From: an uncultured Flavobacteriales bacterium
Lineage (GTDB): Bacteria; Bacteroidota; Bacteroidia; Flavobacteriales_G; Salibacteraceae
Length of the DNA: 47,404 nt
Reading direction: 5' to 3'
Assembly: GCA_937899835.1 (NCBI GenBank)
Contig: CALCCE010000087.1
Coordinates: forward strand, 1 to 47,404
Position numbers and translations under genes: made by a program. Below are positions 8,668-15,749 of this stretch, piece by piece. The notes below the pieces were generated by a model that saw only the letters and a list, made by a program, of their open reading frames with translations, did no database searches and was not told the origin of the DNA. Position 1 is the first letter of the stretch. Each line of letters starts with the position of its first letter.

Positions 8668-9114
8668 TCACCTGATGGAGGTCACTTGCCACTGTTGCCC
8701 GTTGAATGCAATGGCATCGCCAGTGCGGCACCCTATCAGGTGCTTCCCGAGTGGAGCTGCTGGCGAGAGCACAAATACGGTGACACCGTCAAGCGTTATC
8801 TTTCCCCAACCTATGGCCAGGTAAAACAAGCCTTTGTTCGTTTCAATAAGTGCCCCGAGTTCGCCCTTTTGAGTCGCTTTAGCGGGATCGATCCGCTGAA
8901 GGTCTACCTGAAGGGCTTTGGCCTGTGCCAACTGTCCTTCCAGGCGATTCAGCTCTTGCTGCGCCATTTCGCGGCTGGTTTCGTACTTATCGCCCATGCT
9001 GCTTTTGGTGTCGCTGTCGCGGGATTCGCGGGTGGAGGCGATGGCCTGATGGGCAGTGGTGATTTTTTGCGCTACGAGCTCGAGCAAATGATGGTGCAGC
9101 AATGATTTTTGCAA
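8668..9114 (-). CDS. GreA/GreB-like protein (coiled coil plus Gre C-terminal domain)
   Basis: 148 residues. The N-terminal half is a long helix pair with coiled-coil character (REMAQQELNRLEGQLAQAKALQVDLQRID, about 50-80). The C-terminal half resembles the FKBP-like domain of transcript cleavage factors GreA/GreB (ALIETNKGLFYLAIGWGKI ... VLSPAAPLGKHLIGCRTGDAI). In GreA the coiled-coil tip reaches into the RNA polymerase secondary channel. This protein has a related layout but is only GreA-like, and the DxxE tip acidic pair is not evident. Similar Bacteroidota proteins are often mislabelled '3-oxoacyl-ACP synthase'. It is transcribed alone on the minus strand. Confidence 0.75.
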   Translation of the reverse strand: MQKSLLHHHLLELVAQKITTAHQAIASTRESRDSDTKSSMGDKYETSREMAQQELNRLEGQLAQAKALQVDLQRIDPAKATQKGELGALIETNKGLFYLAIGWGKITLDGVTVFVLSPAAPLGKHLIGCRTGDAIAFNGQQWQVTSIR

Positions 9115-9233
9115 TGGACTATGATTTTGACAGCAAGGCAGTAAAGGTCTCCATTTTTTACCGCATTCCCATTTGCCGCAACTGCTTTCCGTAAATTCGC
9201 TTCGACCTGTGTATTTTAAATTAACGGATTGCC

Positions 9234-9881
9234 ATGACTACCCGCACCGGAAAAATGATTTTGCTGGCCCTGCTGTTTGGAAGCCTTTTTTCATGCACCG
9301 ACAGCCCCAAAGAAAGGCCGGAACTGAAAACAGAAATCGCTATTCCTGACGACTCTACCAGCATTGAAACGCAGGAAAGCCTCACTATCGACCCGTCTGA
9401 GGTGGGGCCCAAACCCCTGCAAACTACCCAAGCGCTTTCGGGAAAATTATCGCTCAAATTGCCCGAAGATTTTGGTCCGCTCTCGTCGAAGCTCATGGAG
9501 GAAAAATACCCCGGGAGTCAAAAACCACAAGAGGTTCTTAGCAACCCTGAAGGCAACGTAACCCTTGCCCTTAACCATACCCAAACCCAGATCGCCCCTT
9601 TGGAATTGGGCGAGCGGCTTGGGGAAGTGGCCCAAAGCATGGAACAAGCCCAACCGGGCCTGAGTTGGGACCGCCAGGAGCTGACCGAAATCAACGGCAG
9701 GCTGTTCATTCGTCTGGAATTTGTTTCGCCCAGCCTCGACATGCCTATTTACAACCAAATTTTATTGACCTCGCTCGACAACCGCATGCTGATGATCGGC
9801 TTCAACTGCCCAAGTGAATATCAGCTCATCTGGGAAGCAGGTGCCCGCGAGATCATTCAGTCCATTCAGTTGAAAGAATAA
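9234..9881 (+). CDS. Lipoprotein with PsbP/DcrB-like (DUF1795-type) domain
   Basis: 215 residues with a lipoprotein signal peptide (lipobox LFSC, Cys at residue 21 from this ATG). A second ATG at codon 8 could also serve. A Ser/Glu-rich linker leads into a domain from about residue 65 (LSGKLSLKLPEDFGPLSSKLMEEKYPG ... NVTLALNHTQTQI ... IYNQILLTSLDNRMLMIGFNCP ... ARE-IIQSIQL) that resembles the PsbP/DcrB fold found in many bacterial lipoproteins of unknown role. The assignment rests on pattern only. The gene ends three bases from the convergent end of cobC. Confidence 0.7.
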   Translation: MTTRTGKMILLALLFGSLFSCTDSPKERPELKTEIAIPDDSTSIETQESLTIDPSEVGPKPLQTTQALSGKLSLKLPEDFGPLSSKLMEEKYPGSQKPQEVLSNPEGNVTLALNHTQTQIAPLELGERLGEVAQSMEQAQPGLSWDRQELTEINGRLFIRLEFVSPSLDMPIYNQILLTSLDNRMLMIGFNCPSEYQLIWEAGAREIIQSIQLKE

Positions 9882-9883
9882 GC

Positions 9884-10447
9884 TTATTGTTTGGAGGTAA
9901 TCCTGCGCCTGCTGGGGTCTGGATCGTGTTGAAATACCAGGGTTTCACCAAAGCCAATTTGCAAGCGAAACAAGTGATCGAGGGGAATACCCAACAGGTA
10001 GGCCCAAGTGCAGCGAAAAATGCCAGCGTGTGCTACCACCAGCACTTTCTTATAGTCTTTTTGGGTTAAATCGTCGTAGAAAGAGGCGGCCCGGTCAAAA
10101 AACTCCTGAAAGCTTTCTCCACCCGGGGGCGGTTGGTGTACAAAGTTTTTCATCCACTCCTCCAACACCACTGGATCGATCGCATTCCACGGAGTGTTTT
10201 CCCACGCTCCAAAAGACAATTCTTTGATTCGATCGTCGAAATGGGGTACTCCCCTATCGAGGCGCTCGGCCAGCTTTCGGCAACGGCTCAGCGGGCTGCA
10301 AAAAACCGCATCAAAACGGAGCGGCAGGGATTGGTGATAAGCTTGGGCCTCTTCTTCGAAAGAATCGGCCACATCAACATCGGTTTGGCCATAACACATG
10401 CCAGGGCCTACCTCTACTCGGGTGTGTCGGATCAAATGAATTTCCAC
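9884..10447 (-). CDS. cobC: Alpha-ribazole phosphatase (histidine phosphatase family)
   Basis: The GTG at 10447 is chosen because the core begins there (EIHLIRHTRVEV); the frame is open upstream to 10507 but those residues have no family match. It has the phosphoglycerate-mutase-type signature LIRHT (phospho-acceptor His), a second Arg in CSPLSRC, the acidic region KELSFGAWEN, and the second catalytic His in VVAHAGIFRC. It removes the 5' phosphate from alpha-ribazole phosphate, or from adenosylcobalamin phosphate, in the last steps of B12 lower-loop assembly. It overlaps the 3' end of cobS by 16 bases, which supports co-translation. Confidence 0.88.
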   Translation of the reverse strand: MEIHLIRHTRVEVGPGMCYGQTDVDVADSFEEEAQAYHQSLPLRFDAVFCSPLSRCRKLAERLDRGVPHFDDRIKELSFGAWENTPWNAIDPVVLEEWMKNFVHQPPPGGESFQEFFDRAASFYDDLTQKDYKKVLVVAHAGIFRCTWAYLLGIPLDHLFRLQIGFGETLVFQHDPDPSRRRITSKQ

Positions 10448-11229
10448 AGTGCTGCAAAAGTCAATAAAACCACCAGTTCGGCCAGTTGTTCGATCGCTCC
10501 CAAACAATCACCAGTGTAGCCTTGCAGCCATTTGGTGAAATACCGACGAGCCCTAAAATACAGCACTGCTAAAGGCAACACCACCAAAGCTGCCCAGGGC
10601 TGGAAGCATACCAAACCAGCCAGCGGAAGCAATCCAAATAAGTAAGCTCCTGCGACCTCTGTTGCGCTGTGGGCTTGTGCGATGGGCTTGGCTTTGCTGT
10701 TGGCGTCTTCCCGGGCATAGGGCATGGTGAATACTAAATTGATGGCCGTGAGCCGCGCCAACGCATGGTAGCTCAAAAACAACAAGCCGATGAGCGTCCA
10801 GGATTCGACGGTATCCTCTACCATCGCCACTACTACATGGCTTAAAGCCAAGAACTTGAACAAGAACAGCAAAATCAAAGCAATGACCCCGTAAGCCCCG
10901 ACCCTACTGTCTTTCATGATTTCTAAAATCTTTTCTTTGGTCCACCCTCCACCAAAACCATCGTAAACGTCTGCCAGGCCGTCTTCGTGAAAGCCACCGG
11001 TCGTCAGCACCCCGACCATAAGCGAGAGCACCACTCCAATCTCTGGTCCAAACAAGAAATGCCCCACTGCAAATCCTGCAAAAGAAAAAGCGCCTACAAT
11101 CCAACCGATCAGGGGAAAATAGCGGGTGGCTTTGTTGATGTATTCGGGGGAATGGTCTACCCACGAGGGGCAGGGAATCCGGGTGTAGAACATCAGCGCG
11201 GTGAAAAATATACGCCCCTGCTCTTTCAT
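10432..11229 (-). CDS. cobS: Adenosylcobinamide-GDP ribazoletransferase (cobalamin synthase)
   Basis: 265 residues, the usual length, with five or more membrane spans. The family signature is present as GGFHEDGLADVYDGFGGG followed by RVGAYGV. It joins adenosylcobinamide-GDP and alpha-ribazole (phosphate) in the inner membrane to make adenosylcobalamin (phosphate). The ATG at 11229 overlaps the cobT stop in ATGA, so the two genes are translationally coupled. Confidence 0.95.
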   Translation of the reverse strand: MKEQGRIFFTALMFYTRIPCPSWVDHSPEYINKATRYFPLIGWIVGAFSFAGFAVGHFLFGPEIGVVLSLMVGVLTTGGFHEDGLADVYDGFGGGWTKEKILEIMKDSRVGAYGVIALILLFLFKFLALSHVVVAMVEDTVESWTLIGLLFLSYHALARLTAINLVFTMPYAREDANSKAKPIAQAHSATEVAGAYLFGLLPLAGLVCFQPWAALVVLPLAVLYFRARRYFTKWLQGYTGDCLGAIEQLAELVVLLTFAALWKFI

Positions 11230-12233
11230 GCTTCGGTTTTAGCGCTTACTCCTGCACTTTCGAAACTGGCCATATCCCGCAAAAAGGCAACCGCACTTTC
11301 CAGCAGCGGGTAAGCCAATGCACAACCGGTGCCTTCACCCAGTCGCAGGTTGAGTTGCAGCAGCGGTTCAGCGTTCAAAACGTCAAGCATTTTACGGTGG
11401 CCTTGCTCATCAGAAAGGTGGCAGAAAATCGCATTGGGTTGCAGGCTCGGCTCCAAACGCTGTGCTACTAAAAAGGCCGCTGAAGCGATGAATCCATCCA
11501 CCAGCAGCAGCATGTTTTGCCGGCCGGCTTCCAACATGGCCCCTGCCATTTGGGCCATTTCAAAACCGCCAAAGGTTTGCAGCACTGCCAGGGGTTCGTT
11601 CACCTCACTGTGCAGCGCTAAAGCTGTTTCCAGCAGTTGTATTTTCCTGGCCAATCCGGTATCGTTGAGGCCCGTTCCGCGGCCCACACATTCCGCGATG
11701 GGAAGTTGACACATGCGGCTCATCAGCAAAGCAGCAGAAGCCGTGTTGCCAATGCCCATTTCACCAAAACCAATCACATTGCAGCCCTTTTCCTTCAAAC
11801 GTTTCACAATTCGTGCTCCGTGAGAAAAACACGCTTGTTGCTGCTCGGGCGTCATAGCAGGCTCCTGCAGATAGTTGCGGGTTCCTTTGCCCACCTTGGC
11901 CGAAACGAGTCGCGGGTGCGATTCAAAATCAGCAGCTACCCCGGCATCCACCACTTCAAGGTGGAGGCGGTGCTGTCGGCAAAAAACGTTGATGGCAGCT
12001 CCTCCATTCAAAAAGTTGAGTACCATCTGGTGCGTTACTTCAGGTGGGTAGGCACTCACTCCCGCCTTCGCGGCTCCATGATCGGCAGCAAAAACTACGA
12101 TGGAGGGGTGGGATAGGGTGGGTTCCAAACTTTGCTGAACGGTTCCGATTTGGAGCGCCAGCTTTTCGAGCTGCCCAAGGGCACCCCGTGGCTTGGTTTT
12201 GAGGTCTATCTTCTTCTGTAGTTCCACTTTCAC
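11226..12233 (-). CDS. cobT: Nicotinate-nucleotide-dimethylbenzimidazole phosphoribosyltransferase
   Basis: 335 residues from the GTG at 12233. This start is preferred because GTGA there overlaps the stop of the preceding gene by four bases; the longer frame to 12296 adds residues without family character. CobT landmarks are TKPRGALGQLEKLALQI near the N-terminus, FAADHGAAKAGVSAYPPEVTHQMV, FLNGGAAINVFCRQ, FGEMGIGNTASAALLM, VGRGTGLND and FGGFEMAQMAGAML. The enzyme makes alpha-ribazole phosphate from a lower-ligand base and nicotinate mononucleotide, supplying CobS. Confidence 0.95.
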   Translation of the reverse strand: MKVELQKKIDLKTKPRGALGQLEKLALQIGTVQQSLEPTLSHPSIVVFAADHGAAKAGVSAYPPEVTHQMVLNFLNGGAAINVFCRQHRLHLEVVDAGVAADFESHPRLVSAKVGKGTRNYLQEPAMTPEQQQACFSHGARIVKRLKEKGCNVIGFGEMGIGNTASAALLMSRMCQLPIAECVGRGTGLNDTGLARKIQLLETALALHSEVNEPLAVLQTFGGFEMAQMAGAMLEAGRQNMLLLVDGFIASAAFLVAQRLEPSLQPNAIFCHLSDEQGHRKMLDVLNAEPLLQLNLRLGEGTGCALAYPLLESAVAFLRDMASFESAGVSAKTEA

Positions 12234-13216
12234 GGTAGCACCTGAATCTTCACCAACCCCACTCGTTGCCCTTGGTGTACTTGAAGCCAATACCAACCGG
12301 CAGATACTTCGGCAGTGTTGAGGGTGCTGCCGTGCGCCAACAAGACCTGACGTCCGCTGAGATCGCGCAAGTCCAATAAGGCTTCCGGGCCAACGCCTTC
12401 CAACACCAAGAAATTTCCTTGACTTACCGGATTAGGATAAGCCTTGATGATGCTTTGTGGCAGGTTTTCCGCCACACTCACTGGCCCTTGATGCACCACA
12501 CCTACCGCGTCCAGATCAAAACCTCCCGTTGGGAATGGAGTAGGAAAAGGATCGTTGATCGCATTGCCAAACTGATCAAAACTCGCTATTGAAGGATCAA
12601 TGCTTCCCACCACATCAATGATGCGCATGTGGGATACGGCCATGATGTTTAAGCCAGGGTTTCCCGAAAGGTCATCCAGATCGAAAGGAGTGCCAAAGTT
12701 GGCTTTGTACTTGCCGGCAAGGTTGTCGATCAGAGTGGCGTCTCCCGTATTGTCAAAAGGGCCAATCTGCACCGAATCAGAGGTGTTGGAGGTAGCGGGA
12801 AAACGAAAAAAGTTCACTCCATCGCTGCTTACCTCCACAAAAGCCAATTCCAGAAACCCTTCGTCAAAAGCATTTTCGAATACTGCAAAGTCGAAGCCCG
12901 GGCCGTTCGCAATTGTTGGGTTGAAAGTTACAGTAGCCTCTCCCCCATCTCCCAGGCTGACAATTCCGTTACCGTCTGCCGGGCCAAGCACATTGTTGGC
13001 GTTTCCGGAAAGGGTGGGTCCAAGGCTTGGGTCGGTCACCTCCTGCAATCCTCGCACTACAGTGCAGGCATCAGCCCAACCAATAAATGCTGCACTGTCT
13101 TTGTGCATGGCAGTTGATCCAGCCGTTCCTGCCGGACCCGGAAATTGAGCCATCACCGGCGTGAAACTTACTCCAAAAAACAACAGCAGGAGCGCATGAG
13201 TACAGTTGGAAAGCAT
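12230..13216 (-). CDS. T9SS-sorted surface protein heading the cobTSC operon
   Basis: 328 residues with a signal peptide ending VMAQ (about residue 24). A single beta-rich domain follows (FDFAVFENAFDEGFLELAFVEVSSDGVNF ... NFGTPFDLDDLSG ... TGGFDLDAVGVVH, about 100-245). A type A T9SS sorting domain ends it (about 255-328, AYPNPVSQGNFLVL ... LRDLSGRQVLL ... LVKIQVLP). The acidic DLDD/DLDA loops could bind a metal. The stop codon overlaps the cobT start in GTGA, so it is the first gene of a coupled cobalamin operon. This suggests a surface role in corrinoid capture, by analogy with B12-binding surface proteins near BtuB in Bacteroides, but the sequence alone does not prove it. Confidence 0.85.
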   Translation of the reverse strand: MLSNCTHALLLLFFGVSFTPVMAQFPGPAGTAGSTAMHKDSAAFIGWADACTVVRGLQEVTDPSLGPTLSGNANNVLGPADGNGIVSLGDGGEATVTFNPTIANGPGFDFAVFENAFDEGFLELAFVEVSSDGVNFFRFPATSNTSDSVQIGPFDNTGDATLIDNLAGKYKANFGTPFDLDDLSGNPGLNIMAVSHMRIIDVVGSIDPSIASFDQFGNAINDPFPTPFPTGGFDLDAVGVVHQGPVSVAENLPQSIIKAYPNPVSQGNFLVLEGVGPEALLDLRDLSGRQVLLAHGSTLNTAEVSAGWYWLQVHQGQRVGLVKIQVLP

Positions 13217-13248
13217 GGGCTACAAATTAGAATGGTTCTGATGGGCTG

Positions 13249-13256
13249 CAAACATA
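13249..13256 (-). promoter_or_regulatory. Candidate -7 box for the cobalamin operon
   Basis: On the minus strand these bases read TATGTTTG, a full match to the Bacteroidota -7 consensus TAnnTTTG, 32 bases before the start codon at 13216. No good -33 TTG was found at the usual distance. No cobalamin riboswitch was recognised upstream: neither a GCCACTG box nor a full B12 box is present on the minus strand. Confidence 0.4.
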
Positions 13257-13410
13257 CAAAGGAAGACCGGTTATTACCGCCTGTCACCCGATTGCTCCGC
13301 TCAGCAAAAATCTTGCAAACAGTCGTATGAAGTCGATTAATATAGACCTGGAAAGGTTGCTATACTTCATTCGCTGCTTGATCTGGATTGTTAAATGAAA
13401 CGAGCGCGAA

Positions 13411-13520
13411 TTAGGAACACCCATTACATGGGTACAGCTAACAAGGCCTTTGGTTGTAGTCGGAACAACAACCTCTCAAAGGCCGATCAAAAGTCGCTTC
13501 TTCGGGAGCGACTTTTTGAT
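13411..13520 (+). ncRNA. Candidate small structured RNA with terminal hairpin
   Basis: Three stem-loops follow one another: ACCCAT/ATGGGT (13419-13424, 13428-13433); GGCCTTTG with inner GGTTGT pairing to ACAACC and CAAAGGCC (13445-13484); and GATCAAAAGTCGCT/AGCGACTTTTTGAT (13485-13498, 13507-13520), a terminator-like stem ending in T-rich sequence. No + strand gene lies just upstream to be terminated. It may be a small RNA or a leader element for the AlkB-like gene that starts 67 bases downstream. Confidence 0.45.
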
Positions 13521-13586
13521 TTTTGTGAACTTTCGGGCTGCTGGCGAGTTTAGCAGTTGCAACCAACTTGTGTTTTTGAGCTACCC

Positions 13587-14231
13587 ATGGGAGAATTATT
13601 CGATTTGCCTTTTGATGCCAGCCACAACCTGCTTCCCTACGACGGAGAAGTGTTTTACCACGGCAAGATCACCCAAACAGGTGCTGCGGATGCCTTTTAT
13701 CGGCAACTGATCGAAAACATCGAGTGGCGCCACGATGAGGCCATGATGTTTGGCAAACGCATTATTACCAAGCGGAAAGTGGCCTGGTATGGCGATCACC
13801 CTTACGAGTATACCTATTCAAAAATTACCAAACGGGCGTTGCCTTGGACCAATGCACTACAGGAACTGAAAATGCTTACCGAGCAGCAAAGCGGTGCCAC
13901 CTACAACTCGTGCCTGCTCAACCTCTACCACGATGGCAGCGAGGGCATGTCGTGGCACAGCGATGGCGAAACCGATCTGGAACGCCACGGCTCCATTGCC
14001 TCTTTGAGTTTTGGTGCCCAACGTAAGTTTGCCTTTAAACACCGGACTTCCAAAGAAACGGTGAACGTGGTGCTGGAGCATGGAAGCATGCTGGTGATGC
14101 GCGGCAGCACACAAGACCACTGGCTACACCGCTTGCCCCCAACCAAAAAAGTGCACCAAGCGCGAATCAACCTTACTTTTCGCACCATCATTACCGACCC
14201 AACCAACATTAGCTTTAGCGCTACTCATTAG
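13587..14231 (+). CDS. alkB: AlkB-like 2-oxoglutarate/Fe(II)-dependent dioxygenase
   Basis: 214 residues from the ATG at 13587; in-frame codons upstream begin only with TTG and add no conserved sequence. The Fe(II) ligands appear as WHSDGE (His and Asp) and HWLHRLP (His). The 2-oxoglutarate-binding Arg lies in ARINLTFR, and the nucleotide-recognition part appears as NSCLLNLYHDGSEGMSWHSD. The protein resembles the ALKBH2/3 type, which directly reverses N-alkyl lesions such as 1-methyladenine and 3-methylcytosine in DNA or RNA. It is transcribed alone. The symbol is given for family membership. Confidence 0.9.
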   Translation: MGELFDLPFDASHNLLPYDGEVFYHGKITQTGAADAFYRQLIENIEWRHDEAMMFGKRIITKRKVAWYGDHPYEYTYSKITKRALPWTNALQELKMLTEQQSGATYNSCLLNLYHDGSEGMSWHSDGETDLERHGSIASLSFGAQRKFAFKHRTSKETVNVVLEHGSMLVMRGSTQDHWLHRLPPTKKVHQARINLTFRTIITDPTNISFSATH

Positions 14232-14242
14232 CCATAAATAAG

Positions 14243-14274
14243 GAAGAGGCAGCCTTTGGAAAGACTACCTCTTC
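14243..14274. terminator. Weak hairpin between convergent genes
   Basis: GAAGAGG (14243-14249) pairs with CCTCTTC (14268-14274), with partly paired bases inside. It lies between genes ending at 14231 (+) and 14323 (-). T-runs are poor on both sides, so the function is uncertain. Confidence 0.35.
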
Positions 14275-14322
14275 AAAAAAAGGGTGTTTCGTGTGGTGTG
14301 AAACATCCCGTATGGGTGTGGA

Positions 14323-15624
14323 TCAGTGCACTTGTAGCTTCTGATGCAAAATATCGTTACCAACAGTCACCCTACAAAGGTATATCCCAGCGGGCAGATG
14401 AAGGTCGAGATCTAACTGGTGATTTCCGGCAGACAGTGTTCCTAATTCTTGTTGGTGATGCACTGCACCTTTGAGGTCGGAAACCTCTACTACTACGGCC
14501 TGTCGACTAAATAGTTCAAGGGTCATTTGAAAAGCTCCGTCCGACGGGTTGGGGAACAGACGCATAATGGCAGAAGGTGCCCCTTCTAGCGTCTCTGGCG
14601 ATGAAAGGGGCAACGCGCAAGGTACGGTGTTGCCTCCACCAGCCCAGGAAACATGGCGGTTGAGAAAATCAAGCTGCGCCATTTCTACCTCGGAAACCAC
14701 TATACCCGCATGCGCTCCAGATGCTGGCAACACTGCTTGCCAATCCGGATCATTCAGTATTTCCTCTACCCGATAGGTGCCGGCTGGAACCGATTCGAAA
14801 AAGTAAAAGCCATTTTGATCGGAAAAGGTACTGGCCACCAGGTTATTGGACGCATCGTATAATTTCACTGGTACGCCATTTTTCATGGCATCTCCTGATG
14901 ATACGCTCCCATCACCATCGCAGTCGTTGCGCACGATGCCTGCAATCGCTCCGTAGGGATGACATCCCAAATCGCTGATCAATCCACTGCTGGTAAGGGT
15001 ACCGTCCAAGGCTACCCCCATCACTACTTGCTGGTTGCGCAAATGCAGTTGCAAGTGGTAAGTGCCTGGGGTGAGGTTGTAAGTTCCCGAGTATTGATCG
15101 GCCGGATTTAAAAAGCTGGCGGTAGTATATTGAAATTGCTGACTGTAAAGCAACGTGAGGTTGCCAGCGGGATCTTCCAGGTACACTTCTGCCCAGTTGT
15201 CGGCATGCAGGCTAAAGTCAATGGCTACGGGAGAAGGGTCGCTTCCTCCACCCGGATCGCAAATGCAGAACTCTCGTTCAAAAATGTAGGGCAACGTACT
15301 CAACGACCAGTTGTTTAGCACCGACTGATTGGTGTTGAAGGCATTGATGTATTGGGAAGAACTGCCCGCAGCGTGCCACGAAGAAGATTGAGGAATGATG
15401 TAAGCCGGACCGCCAAGGTTGATATTCCAGCCAGGAGGAGGCACCGGCGACTGTACCAGGCGCCACATCGGATCAAAAGTGTTGGGTTGGCCCACGGTGC
15501 TCGTTAGAGGATTAAACCCCGTACTGATGTTGAGGGTGTTTTGAGGGTTGGGACACTGGGCTACCAAACCTCCGCACACAGCCAGCAGGCACAGGGCGAA
15601 AAACCAGGGTAAAGGTTGTTTCAT
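14323..15624 (-). CDS. T9SS exoprotein with SdrD B-like domain (short paralog)
   Basis: 433 residues; signal peptide ends GLVAQ. The N-terminal sandwich (about 25-215) carries conserved landmarks MWRLVQSP, GGPAYII, SSQYINAFNT, FEREFCICD, SLHADNWAEVYLED and GTYHLQLHLRN. A SdrD B-like domain follows (GIVRNDCDGDGSVSSGD ... DQNGFYFFESVPAGTYRVEE, about 225-315), and then a type A T9SS sorting domain (RLFPNPSDGAFQMTLEL ... VSDLKGAVHH ... HQKLQVH). It is a shorter paralog of the genes at 18716 and 21062 and lacks their two PKD domains. It is likely a surface adhesin or binding protein; the ligand is unknown. Confidence 0.85.
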   Translation of the reverse strand: MKQPLPWFFALCLLAVCGGLVAQCPNPQNTLNISTGFNPLTSTVGQPNTFDPMWRLVQSPVPPPGWNINLGGPAYIIPQSSSWHAAGSSSQYINAFNTNQSVLNNWSLSTLPYIFEREFCICDPGGGSDPSPVAIDFSLHADNWAEVYLEDPAGNLTLLYSQQFQYTTASFLNPADQYSGTYNLTPGTYHLQLHLRNQQVVMGVALDGTLTSSGLISDLGCHPYGAIAGIVRNDCDGDGSVSSGDAMKNGVPVKLYDASNNLVASTFSDQNGFYFFESVPAGTYRVEEILNDPDWQAVLPASGAHAGIVVSEVEMAQLDFLNRHVSWAGGGNTVPCALPLSSPETLEGAPSAIMRLFPNPSDGAFQMTLELFSRQAVVVEVSDLKGAVHHQQELGTLSAGNHQLDLDLHLPAGIYLCRVTVGNDILHQKLQVH

Positions 15625-15749
15625 GGTTGGATCGAGGATTAAAGGGGTGAACGAAAATCAACAAGAAAAGGTGGATGAACCACTTGCTTAACTTGCCTTA
15701 TAATGAAGTCGGAAGAAAACCCAAAAGGTTGTCTAAAGCACTGCCAATA

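Noticed and set aside
13217-13330. GGAAGACCGG (13260-13269) as part of a cobalamin riboswitch
   Set aside because: It is on the + strand, opposite to the cobalamin operon, and no other conserved riboswitch box is present.
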